Of a DNA stretch of 12,180 nt, positions 6,366 to 12,180 are shown in pieces. The position numbers and the translations under genes were made by a program. Source of the DNA: Bacillota bacterium (GTDB taxonomy: Bacteria; Bacillota; Bacilli; Paenibacillales; Paenibacillaceae); contig JAEZZE010000467.1 of NCBI GenBank assembly GCA_023418755.1, positions 1 to 12,180 of the forward strand. The letters are read 5' to 3'. Numbering within the stretch: position 1 is the first letter of the stretch; the number at the start of each line of letters is the position of its first letter. The notes below the pieces were generated by a model. It had not been told where the DNA came from, searched no databases, and worked only from the letters and a program-made list of their open reading frames with translations.

Positions 6366-7487
6366 ATGTTGAAAATCGGATCTCATGTATCTTTTTCGGA
6401 CAAAGGTTTGCTGACGGCAACGAACGAAGCGAAGTCCTACGGGTCGAGCACGTTTATGATCTACACGGGCGCGCCTCAGAATACCCGCAGGAAGCCGATC
6501 GAGGATCTTTATATTCCTCAAGGCAAGGAAGCGATGACGCAAGCCGGAATCGGCGAAATCGTCGTGCACGCTCCGTACATCGTGAATCTGGGCTCTTATA
6601 AGGAAGATACTTATCGCCTGGCGATCGATTTCCTGCAGGAAGAAATTCGCCGGACGAATAGCATCGGCGTCAAAAATATCGTGCTGCATCCGGGCGCGTA
6701 TACGGAGAAGGATCCGGAATACGGCATCGCGCGCATTGCCGAAGGACTCAACGAGGTGCTGGAAGGCACGAGGGAGACGGAAGTGAGCATCGCGCTCGAG
6801 ACGATGGCCGGCAAAGGCACCGAAATCGGCCGCAGCTTCGAGGAGCTGGCGCAAATTATCGAGCGCGTCCGCCTGAACGACCGTTTGACGGTATGCCTCG
6901 ACACGTGCCACATCCACGATGCGGGCTACGACATCGTCGGCGATATCGACGGCGTGCTGCGCAAGTTCGACGAAGTCGTCGGCCTTGACCGGATTGCGGT
7001 CGTGCACGTCAACGACAGCAAAAATCCGCTAGGGGCGGCCAAGGACCGCCATGCTCCGATCGGCTCCGGCTGGATCGGCTACGAGGGGATCGCGGGAGTG
7101 GTCGGCCATGAGCTGCTGCAAGGCAAGCCGTTCATTCTCGAGACGCCGTGGATCGGCAAAAACGAACGCCCGATGTACGAGGCGGAGATCGCGATGCTGA
7201 GGGGAGACGCCGAAGAGAGATTCGGAGGCGAGTTCATGGTCGACGTCGAACGGCTCCACCATTTCTTCGACAAGGTGGGCATCGATTCCCGACTGTACGT
7301 GCTGAATACGTGGGAGCTATTGAAGTCCGACGCCAAAGCCAGGAAAGCCGACCCTCGCGAGCCGATGGAAAGACTGTACGATATGCTGATGGAAAACAGC
7401 GTGCTTCCCGAAGATTACAGCGAAGAAGCGGTGAACCACCGCTTGCTCGCGTATTTGGCGGGCGAAGAGTGGTTGTCCCAACAATAA
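6366..7487 (+). CDS. nfo: Endonuclease IV (deoxyribonuclease IV) with C-terminal extension
   Basis: Repairs DNA by cutting 5' to abasic sites and removing 3' blocking groups, using a trinuclear zinc centre in a TIM barrel. With the start at 6366 (373 residues) all nine metal ligands are visible: His68, His108, Glu145, Asp179, His182, His214, Asp227, His229 and Glu259. Signature motifs are L-E-T-M-A-G-K-G near 144-151, D-T-C-H at 179-182, H-V-N-D-S-K at 214-219 and K-D-R-H at 226-229. The family normally ends about 25-35 residues after the last ligand (280-300 residues in all). Here about 80 extra residues follow, helical and charged, with no frame disturbance. The ATG at 6366 has AGAGGAG 8 bases upstream and gives the classical M-L-K-I-G-S-H start; an ATG at 6345 with GGAGGGG would add 7 residues and cannot be excluded. 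Confidence 0.95.
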   Translation: MLKIGSHVSFSDKGLLTATNEAKSYGSSTFMIYTGAPQNTRRKPIEDLYIPQGKEAMTQAGIGEIVVHAPYIVNLGSYKEDTYRLAIDFLQEEIRRTNSIGVKNIVLHPGAYTEKDPEYGIARIAEGLNEVLEGTRETEVSIALETMAGKGTEIGRSFEELAQIIERVRLNDRLTVCLDTCHIHDAGYDIVGDIDGVLRKFDEVVGLDRIAVVHVNDSKNPLGAAKDRHAPIGSGWIGYEGIAGVVGHELLQGKPFILETPWIGKNERPMYEAEIAMLRGDAEERFGGEFMVDVERLHHFFDKVGIDSRLYVLNTWELLKSDAKARKADPREPMERLYDMLMENSVLPEDYSEEAVNHRLLAYLAGEEWLSQQ

Positions 7488-7490
7488 TTC

Positions 7491-7507
7491 CTGCCCGGCG
7501 TGGGCAG
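7491..7507 (+). other. Hairpin between nfo and purU
   Basis: CTGCCC (7491-7496) and GGGCAG (7502-7507) form a perfect 6-bp stem around a 5-base loop, 3 bases after the nfo stop. No T-run follows, so it is more likely a 3'-end stabilising or processing element than a terminator. The purU ribosome binding site follows it within the 47-bp gap. Confidence 0.4.
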
Positions 7508-7534
7508 CGTCGATAAGAGAGGTAGAGAAGAACG

Positions 7535-8434
7535 ATGAGTCACAGTTACCAGTCTCAGGGGAACAAACGGCTTGAGGACAAAAGCGTCCGCGCGCGAATG
7601 CTCATTTCTTGCCCGGACAAGGCGGGGATCGTCGCCGCGGTATCGCAGTTCCTGTACGAGCAGGGGGCGAATATCGTCCAATCCGACCAATATACGTTGG
7701 ATCCGGAGGGCGGCATGTTCTTCATGCGGATCGAATTCGATCTGCAGGAGCTGGAGCAGCGCTTGCCGTCGCTTCAAGAGGATTTTACCCGCGTCGCGGA
7801 CCGCTTCTCGATGCGATGGAGCATTTTTCGGGCGGCCCGCCGCAAGAGAATCGCGGTGTTCGTCTCGAAGGAGGACCACTGTCTGCTGGAGCTGCTCTGG
7901 CAGTGGCAGTCCGGCGATCTCGACGCGGAGATCAGCATGGTCATCAGCAACCACGAGGATATGCGGGGAATTGTCGAGTCGTTCGGTATTCCTTACCACT
8001 ACGTGCCGGTCACGCCGGATTCGAAAGCCGAAGCCGAGCGGAAACAGCGCGAGTTGATCTCCGGCAAGGTGGACCTGATCGTGCTAGCCCGGTACATGCA
8101 GATCGTGTCTCCGAAATTCATCGAGCAGTACCACAATCGCATTATTAACATCCATCACTCCTTCCTTCCGGCGTTCGTCGGGGGCAAGCCTTATCAGCAA
8201 GCCTACAATCGCGGGGTTAAGCTAATCGGAGCGACGGCACACTATGTAACGGAAGAGCTGGACGGCGGACCGATCATCGAGCAGGACATCCAGCGCGTTA
8301 GCCACCGAGACAACGTCGCGGAGTTGAAGCGAATCGGCCGTCATATCGAGAGAATCGTACTCGCCCGCGCCGTGAAATGGCATGTGGAGGACAGACTGCT
8401 CGTCTACGAAAATAAAACCGTCGCGTTCGTGTAA
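7535..8434 (+). CDS. purU: Formyltetrahydrofolate deformylase
   Basis: Hydrolyses 10-formyltetrahydrofolate to formate and tetrahydrofolate, balancing one-carbon pools and supplying formate. The 299-residue protein has the expected two parts. An N-terminal ACT domain (about 20-95) holds C-P-D-K-A-G-I-V-A-A-V at 26-36 and G-A-N-I near 44-47. The formyltransferase domain (about 103-299) has the catalytic triad of the GART-like fold: Asn205 and His207 in N-I-H-H-S-F-L-P, and Asp243 in E-L-D-G-G-P-I. Length and architecture match B. subtilis YkkE and E. coli PurU; the N-terminus carries about 18 extra polar residues. An AGAGAGGTAG site precedes the ATG. It follows nfo by 47 bp on the same strand, so cotranscription is likely. 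Confidence 0.96.
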   Translation: MSHSYQSQGNKRLEDKSVRARMLISCPDKAGIVAAVSQFLYEQGANIVQSDQYTLDPEGGMFFMRIEFDLQELEQRLPSLQEDFTRVADRFSMRWSIFRAARRKRIAVFVSKEDHCLLELLWQWQSGDLDAEISMVISNHEDMRGIVESFGIPYHYVPVTPDSKAEAERKQRELISGKVDLIVLARYMQIVSPKFIEQYHNRIINIHHSFLPAFVGGKPYQQAYNRGVKLIGATAHYVTEELDGGPIIEQDIQRVSHRDNVAELKRIGRHIERIVLARAVKWHVEDRLLVYENKTVAFV

Positions 8435-8443
8435 CGCTGCCGG

Positions 8444-8458
8444 GCTCCTATTCGGAGC
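8444..8458 (+). other. Small hairpin after purU
   Basis: GCTCC (8444-8448) and GGAGC (8454-8458) form a 5-bp stem with a 5-base loop, 9 bases after the purU stop. It is followed by AATCTTCG, a weak U-tract at best. At most this is an inefficient terminator. Confidence 0.3.
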
Positions 8459-8524
8459 AATCTTCGTCCGCCAACCGCAGCCAGCTGCTTACGGAAAGCA
8501 AACGAACGACAATCTGCAAGACCG

Positions 8525-8555
8525 GTACGTGCCCGCGGGAAACCCCGCGGCGTAC
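8525..8555 (+). promoter_or_regulatory. Strong GC-rich hairpin in the tkt leader
   Basis: Inner arms CCGCGGG (8533-8539) and CCCGCGG (8544-8550) close a 4-base loop. Outer arms GTACG (8525-8529) and CGTAC (8551-8555) extend the stem past a 3-base bulge. It ends 12 bases before the AGAGGAGGG ribosome binding site of tkt (about 8567-8575) and has no U-tract, so a role in mRNA stability or translation is more likely than termination. The rest of the 150-bp purU-tkt gap shows no convincing promoter. Confidence 0.45.
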
Positions 8556-8584
8556 GTAAATAGTCAAGAGGAGGGCTCTGTTTC

Positions 8585-10597
8585 ATGACAGCCAGCACGC
8601 ACACGATCGATCAATTATCCGTAACGACGATCCGGACGCTATCCATCGACGCGATCGAGAAAGCGAAATCCGGCCATCCGGGCATGCCGATGGGAGCCGC
8701 CCCGATGGGGTACCAATTGTACGCCAAAACGATGAAGCACAATCCGTCCAACCCGCAATGGATCGACCGCGACCGGTTCGTCCTGTCCGCGGGCCACGGC
8801 TCAATGCTGCTGTACTCTCTGCTGCACTTGAGCGGCTACGATCTTCCGATCGAAGAGCTGAAAAATTTCCGCCAATGGGGCTCTCTCACGCCCGGGCATC
8901 CGGAATTCGGACACACGGCGGGCGTCGATGCGACGACCGGGCCGCTCGGCCAGGGGATCGCGATGGCCGTCGGCATGGCGATGGCGGAGGCGCAGCTGTC
9001 CGCGACTTATAATCGCGACGGCTTCGAGGTAATCAATCACTTTACATACTCCATCTGCGGCGACGGCGATTTGTCCGAGGGCGTCGCTTCCGAAGCCGCT
9101 TCGATGGCGGGCCATTTGAAGCTGGGCAAACTGATCGTCCTGTACGATTCCAACGATATTTCGCTTGACGGAGAGCTTAGCCTGTCGTTCTCCGAGAAAG
9201 TCGGCCAACGCTTCGAAGCGTACGGCTGGCAGTATCTCCGCGTAGAGGACGGCAACGATCTCGGCGCGCTGGCCAAGGCGATCGAAGCCGCGCAGGCCGA
9301 GCTCGGCAGACCGACGCTGATCGAAGTGAAGACGGTTATCGGCTACGGTTCTCCGAACAAGGGCGGCAAGGGCGGCCATGCCGGACCGCACGGTTCTCCG
9401 CTCGGCACGGACGAGGCGCAACTGACGAAGGCTTTCTACGAATGGCCTCACGAGGAATTCCACGTGCCGGAAGAAGTGCGCGCTCATTTCGCCGCGATCA
9501 AGCAAGCGGGCGAGCAGGCGAATGCCGATTGGGACGCCCAATTCGCGAAATACAAAGCCGCTCATCCCGAACTGGCGGCACAGTTCGAGCAGGCGCTGTC
9601 CGGCACGCTTCCGGAAGGCTGGGACGCGGACCTGCCGGCTTATACGACGGAGGACAAGCCGCTATCCACGCGCGTCGCTTCCGGCAACGCGATCAACGGC
9701 TTGGCCAAGAACGTACCGTTCCTCGTCGGCGGTTCCGCCGACTTGGAAAGCTCCACGATGACGCACATGAAAGGCCTGCCTGTCTATAAGCCGGGCAGCT
9801 ACGACGGCCGCAACATCTACTTCGGCATTCGCGAATTCGCGATGGCCGCGGCCATGAACGGAATCATGCTGCACGGAGGCTTGAAAGTATACGGCGGCAC
9901 GTTCTTCGTGTTCACCGATTACCTGCGTCCGGCCGTTCGTCTGGGGGCTCTGATGGGGCTGCCGGTCGTATACGTCCTGACGCACGACAGCATCGCGGTC
10001 GGCGAAGACGGCCCGACGCACGAGCCGATCGAGCAATTGGCTTCGATCCGCATCATTCCGAACTTGACGGTTATCCGTCCGGCCGACGGCAACGAGACTT
10101 CCGCGGCGTGGGCATACGCGCTGCAAAACCGCGACAATCCGGTCGCGCTCGTGCTGACCCGCCAGAATCTGCCGATTCTCGAAGGCACGGCTTCGGCCCG
10201 CGACAACGTCGCCAAAGGCGGCTACGTCATCTCCGAAGCGGCGAACGGCCAGCCTCAAGGCATTTTGATCGCGACGGGTTCCGAGGTGCAACTGGCGGTC
10301 GCTTCCCAGAAAGCGCTGGCCGAGCAGGGCATCCACGTTCGCGTCGTGAGCCTGCCGAGCTTCGATCTGTTCGAAAAGCAGGAAGCGAGCTACAGGGAGA
10401 GCGTCTTGCCGAAGGCCGTCAAAGCGCGTCTGGCGATCGAGATGGCGCATCCTTTCGGATGGGAACGCTATGTCGGCGACAACGGAGCGGTGCTGGGCAT
10501 TTCCACATTCGGCGCATCCGCGCCGGGAGACCGCGTCATTAAAGAATACGGATTTACGGTAGACAACGTCGTTGCCGAATTCAAAAAATTGGTATAA
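8585..10597 (+). CDS. tkt: Transketolase
   Basis: Thiamine-diphosphate enzyme of the non-oxidative pentose phosphate pathway, moving two-carbon units between ketose and aldose phosphates in the cytoplasm. The 670-residue length is standard. Visible landmarks: S-G-H-P-G near 29-33 (His31), G-H-G-S-M near 70-74, the ThDP/Mg motif G-D-G-D-L-S-E-G at 159-166 continuing to D-S-N at 188-190, A-G-P-H-G-S-P near 266-272 (His269), the catalytic Glu417 in G-I-R-E-F-A-M of the pyrimidine-binding domain, T-H-D-S-I near 466-470, and the C-terminal transketolase domain from about 545 (A-T-G-S-E-V-Q-L at 563-570). AGAGGAGGG lies 9 bases before the ATG. It lies between purU and ppnP on the same strand. No anomalies are seen. 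Confidence 0.98.
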   Translation: MTASTHTIDQLSVTTIRTLSIDAIEKAKSGHPGMPMGAAPMGYQLYAKTMKHNPSNPQWIDRDRFVLSAGHGSMLLYSLLHLSGYDLPIEELKNFRQWGSLTPGHPEFGHTAGVDATTGPLGQGIAMAVGMAMAEAQLSATYNRDGFEVINHFTYSICGDGDLSEGVASEAASMAGHLKLGKLIVLYDSNDISLDGELSLSFSEKVGQRFEAYGWQYLRVEDGNDLGALAKAIEAAQAELGRPTLIEVKTVIGYGSPNKGGKGGHAGPHGSPLGTDEAQLTKAFYEWPHEEFHVPEEVRAHFAAIKQAGEQANADWDAQFAKYKAAHPELAAQFEQALSGTLPEGWDADLPAYTTEDKPLSTRVASGNAINGLAKNVPFLVGGSADLESSTMTHMKGLPVYKPGSYDGRNIYFGIREFAMAAAMNGIMLHGGLKVYGGTFFVFTDYLRPAVRLGALMGLPVVYVLTHDSIAVGEDGPTHEPIEQLASIRIIPNLTVIRPADGNETSAAWAYALQNRDNPVALVLTRQNLPILEGTASARDNVAKGGYVISEAANGQPQGILIATGSEVQLAVASQKALAEQGIHVRVVSLPSFDLFEKQEASYRESVLPKAVKARLAIEMAHPFGWERYVGDNGAVLGISTFGASAPGDRVIKEYGFTVDNVVAEFKKLV

Positions 10598-10598
10598 T
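10590..10598 (+). promoter_or_regulatory. Extended -10 promoter for ppnP at the tkt stop codon
   Basis: TGGTATAAT gives a perfect TATAAT (10593-10598) with the TGn extension. The tkt stop TAA (10595-10597) lies inside the box. A -35-like TTGCCG lies upstream with 15-base spacing, which is short, so the extended -10 would carry most of the activity. Transcription would begin near 10605, ahead of the ppnP ribosome binding site. Confidence 0.5.
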
Positions 10599-10625
10599 AC
10601 AAGCAGGGGGAGCTGGAGCGCAACG

Positions 10626-10940
10626 ATGTCGCAGTTCAACAACGTATCCGTAGTGAAGAAAGCCAACGTGTATTTCGAAGGCAAAGTGACGAGCCGCGCG
10701 GTTATTCTCGAAGACGGGTCGAAGATCACTCTGGGCATTATGCTCCCCGGAGAGTACGAGTTCGGCACGGCGCAGAAGGAAATTATGGATATTCAAGCGG
10801 GAGAGCTTTCCGTGCTGCTTCCGGGCGGCGACGAGTGGCTGGATATTTCCGAGCCTGCGAAGTTCGAGGTGCCGGCCAATTCCAGCTTTAAGCTTAAGGT
10901 GAAGACGGTAACGGATTACATCTGCTCGTATCTCGACTGA
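10626..10940 (+). CDS. ppnP: Pyrimidine/purine nucleoside phosphorylase PpnP
   Basis: A 104-residue single-domain cupin. It is a close pattern match to E. coli PpnP (YaiE, DUF1255, 94 residues): N-V-Y-F-E-G-K-V at 14-21, L-P-G-E-Y-E-F-G-T-A at 40-49, M-D-I-Q-A-G-E-L-S-V-L-L-P near 54-66, F-E-V-P-A-N-S-S-F at 80-88 and Y-I-C-S-Y-L at the C-terminus. The family phosphorolyses several nucleosides to free base and (deoxy)ribose-1-phosphate. The ATG at 10626 is preferred (GGAG about 8 bases upstream); the frame is open into tkt but that extension has no homology and lies within tkt. It begins 28 bp after tkt. Ribose-1-phosphate, after isomerisation, would feed the pentose phosphate pathway where Tkt acts, so the pairing makes sense; this link is inferred. 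Confidence 0.93.
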   Translation: MSQFNNVSVVKKANVYFEGKVTSRAVILEDGSKITLGIMLPGEYEFGTAQKEIMDIQAGELSVLLPGGDEWLDISEPAKFEVPANSSFKLKVKTVTDYICSYLD

Positions 10941-10960
10941 GCTAAGTTCCGTTAGCGCCG

Positions 10961-10999
10961 ACAACCACTGCCGACGATGCAAGCGGCGGTGGTTGTTTT
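10961..10999 (+). terminator. Intrinsic terminator after ppnP
   Basis: ACAACCAC (10961-10968) pairs with GTGGTTGT (10989-10996), and the stem extends inwards through 10969-10973 with 10984-10988 (one G-T pair), about 13 bp in all with a 10-base loop. TTTT at 10996-10999 follows. This should end the nfo-purU-tkt-ppnP transcripts, leaving yitT to a separate promoter or to readthrough. Confidence 0.85.
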
Positions 11000-11022
11000 G
11001 CGTGGGCGTCGTATTCGGGTGT

Positions 11023-11027
11023 GGAGG
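11023..11027 (+). promoter_or_regulatory. Ribosome binding site deciding the yitT-like start
   Basis: GGAGG lies 8 bases before the ATG at 11036. An in-frame GTG at 11021 overlaps this site and is therefore unlikely to be the start. Confidence 0.65.
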
Positions 11028-11035
11028 CTTTAACG

Positions 11036-11872
11036 ATGAAAAAAAGACTGATCGATTTCGTCATGCTTGCCGCGGGGGCGCTGCTGTTCGCGCTCTCGAT
11101 CAACCTGTTCGCGATCCCGAACGAGTTTGGGGAAGGCGGAGTTACGGGGATTACGATCATTTTGTATTATTTGTACGGATGGTCGCCCGGGCTCGTCAGC
11201 CTGATTCTGAATTCGTTCTTGCTGATTATCGGCTATAAATTTCTCGACCGCACGACGGTGGCCTATACGATCGTCGCGATTATGCTGCTGTCCCTGTTCT
11301 TGTATTTGACCGAGGGCATGCGCATCGATTCCCACGAGATCGTCGTGAACGCGATCTTCGGAGGGGTGATCGGCGGCGCGGGCATCGGCATTATCGTCCG
11401 GGCGGGAGGGACGACGGCCGGCTCGGTCATTTTGGCGCGGATCGCGCACAAGTACTTGGATTGGAACGTCAGCTACGCGCTGCTGTTTTTCGATCTGATC
11501 GTCGTATTCGGCTCCTATTTCATTATCGGAGCCCAGGCGGTCATGTTGACGGTCGTCATGCTGTACATCGCGACGAAGGTGATGGATTTCATCATCGAGG
11601 GGCTTAACCCGAAGAAGGCGGTGACGATTATTTCCGCGGAGCACAAGAAAATCGCCGATCAGGTCAACACCTTGATGGATCGCGGCGTTACGGTGCTGCA
11701 CGGCCATGGGTACTATACAAAAGCCGAGAAGGAGATTTTGTATATCGTCATCGGCAAGCAGGAGCTGAGCATGCTCAAACGAATCGTGAAAGCGAGCGAC
11801 AAAAACGCGTTCATCACCATCCACGACGTCCGCGACGTGTTTGGGGAAGGATTTATCGAATTGTCCAAGTAG
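11036..11872 (+). CDS. YitT family membrane protein
   Basis: A 278-residue integral membrane protein. It has about five or six hydrophobic segments (near 7-27, 50-68, 75-92, 103-122, 147-165 and 167-185) and the family motif I-P-N-E-F-G-E-G-G-V-T-G at 27-38, repeated in weaker form as R-A-G-G-T-T-A-G-S at 122-130. From about 192 a cytoplasmic DUF2179 domain follows (N-P-K-K-A-V-T-I-I-S, G-V-T-V-L-H-G-H-G-Y-Y at 217-227, F-I-T-I-H-D-V-R-D-V-F-G-E-G-F at 259-273), a PII-like small-molecule-binding fold. This is the architecture of B. subtilis YitT and paralogues; the transported or sensed molecule is not known to me. It sits alone after the ppnP terminator, so its operon partners, if any, are not evident. 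Confidence 0.93.
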   Translation: MKKRLIDFVMLAAGALLFALSINLFAIPNEFGEGGVTGITIILYYLYGWSPGLVSLILNSFLLIIGYKFLDRTTVAYTIVAIMLLSLFLYLTEGMRIDSHEIVVNAIFGGVIGGAGIGIIVRAGGTTAGSVILARIAHKYLDWNVSYALLFFDLIVVFGSYFIIGAQAVMLTVVMLYIATKVMDFIIEGLNPKKAVTIISAEHKKIADQVNTLMDRGVTVLHGHGYYTKAEKEILYIVIGKQELSMLKRIVKASDKNAFITIHDVRDVFGEGFIELSK

Positions 11873-12021
11873 GCGGAAAGGGCTGTGCCCTAAGCAGAAT
11901 TGCTTATAATGATCGATAGACAAAGTAGGGGGGATGTACCTCCTGGAGAACTGATCATGACCCATAACGATTTCAAATAGTTGGAAACCACTATTTCTGA
12001 TATAAAATGTATTATTAGGAT
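11873..12021. other. Intergenic region with small hairpins and a TATAAT box
   Basis: After the yitT-like stop come two short hairpins: GGGC-TGT-GCCC at 11880-11890 and TAAGCA-GAAT-TGCTTA at 11891-11906, which may weakly terminate transcription. TATAAT at 11905-11910 has no good -35 at 16-18 bases. A GGGGGG run followed closely by CCTCC (about 11928-11943) could pair. No protein gene is supported; the only start with a plausible ribosome binding site (ATG at 11957) gives seven codons. Confidence 0.4.
11975..11996. repeat. AT-rich inverted repeat
   Basis: AAATAG (11975-11980) and CTATTT (11991-11996) are perfect arms. The stem continues inward (T-A, then GG with CC, with one bulged T) to a 3-base AAA loop. 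The sequence after it is A/T-rich but not a T-run on the + strand. It could be a weak terminator or part of the target site of the element that seems to begin about 25 bases further on. Confidence 0.4.
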
Positions 12022-12180
12022 GTGTTTAACTTTCGAGCGAGCTTAGATTTCATACACACGGTACGAAACAAGGCGAAACCGATAAGCACGTCGCGCGAGC
12101 TTATTGGCATAAACTGAGCCAGGGTGCGGCTGATAAGCTCGCGATGGAGACTGTCGATTAACTAAACAGTATGAAGATAA
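12022..12180 (+). mobile_element. Probable 5' end of a group II intron (partial, runs off right edge)
   Basis: The stretch has no supported reading frame but is dense in RNA-like pairing. CCGATAAGC (12079-12087) pairs with GCTTATTGG (12099-12107), a 9-bp stem with one G-U pair. AGCC (12117-12120) pairs with GGCT (12128-12131), and ACTGT (12150-12154) with ACAGT (12166-12170). A TAACT/AG(c)TTA stem lies near the start. The order of short motifs (GGGTGCGGCTGA, then TCGCGATG, then GATTAACTAAAC) resembles domain I of bacterial group II introns such as Ll.LtrB. The possible first bases GTGTT at 12022 match the GUGYG consensus at four of five positions. The maturase/reverse transcriptase gene and domains V-VI would lie beyond the window. 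The exact 5' end is uncertain, and this is a pattern judgement without a covariance-model search. Confidence 0.5.

Noticed and set aside
9662..10768. Long reverse-strand open frame (368 codons) opposite tkt and ppnP
   Set aside because: It lies fully opposite well-supported genes, its translation is Arg/Asp/Val-rich with no domain pattern, and it has no suitable ribosome binding site. Such frames arise from the codon bias of GC-rich genes.
11030..11965. Long reverse-strand open frame (311 codons) opposite the yitT-like gene
   Set aside because: The translation is full of Asp, Gln and Arg with no recognisable domain, exactly opposite a membrane protein gene; it is a codon-bias shadow.
11957..11980. 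Seven-codon leader peptide M-T-H-N-D-F-K with GGAG upstream and a hairpin at its stop
   Set aside because: It looks like an attenuator leader, but the peptide has no run of one amino acid, the following hairpin lacks a T-run, and no biosynthetic gene follows in the window.
12121..12131. T-box-like AGGGTGCGGC
   Set aside because: It partly resembles the T-box GGGTGG core, but the following ACCGCG part, the Stem I motifs and a downstream terminator/antiterminator pair are missing; the group II intron reading fits better.

Overview
The window looks like chromosomal DNA from a GC-rich, spore-forming Bacillota lineage, most likely Paenibacillaceae (Cohnella or Paenibacillus). This is inferred from the strong AGGAGG-type ribosome binding sites, the use of TTG and GTG near starts, the protein families present (DUF5702, DUF6382-FHA, DUF2621, YitT, Bacillus-type Nfo) and the third-position G/C bias. 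No phage, CRISPR or antibiotic-resistance genes are seen.

Region 1 (1-4302, + strand) is the distal end of a Tad/Flp-type pilus operon of the Gram-positive kind. It holds a DUF5702-like protein cut by the left edge, a TadE-type pseudopilin with an Ig-like C-terminal domain, an A24 prepilin peptidase (TadV/CpaA type, TTG start overlapping the upstream stop) and a DUF6382-like membrane protein with a C-terminal FHA domain. The genes overlap or lie a few bases apart, so they are almost certainly cotranscribed and translationally coupled. The ATPase, TadB/TadC and Flp pilin genes would be expected to the left of the window.

Region 2 (4369-6229, - strand) is convergent to the Tad operon and separated from it by a terminator hairpin. 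In transcription order it holds a DUF2621 membrane protein (YneK-like), a small lipoprotein of unknown role, and a TIGR01777-type NAD(P)-dependent epimerase/SDR protein. A promoter with a perfect TATAAT precedes the DUF2621 gene and lies back to back with a weaker candidate promoter for nfo.

Region 3 (6366-11872, + strand) is a metabolic and repair run: endonuclease IV with an unusual C-terminal extension (nfo), formyltetrahydrofolate deformylase (purU), transketolase (tkt), and pyrimidine/purine nucleoside phosphorylase (ppnP), then a strong intrinsic terminator and a YitT-family membrane protein. PurU, Tkt and PpnP connect through one-carbon, nucleoside and pentose-phosphate metabolism. ppnP appears to have its own extended -10 promoter overlapping the tkt stop codon.

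Region 4 (11873-12180) has no convincing protein gene. It holds small hairpins, a TATAAT box and, from about 12022, a highly structured stretch that resembles the 5' part (domain I) of a bacterial group II intron running off the right edge. Apart from that possible retroelement the window is ordinary core genome. The most notable points are the composition of the Tad tail, the Nfo extension, the structured right edge, and the hairpins and promoter around tkt.
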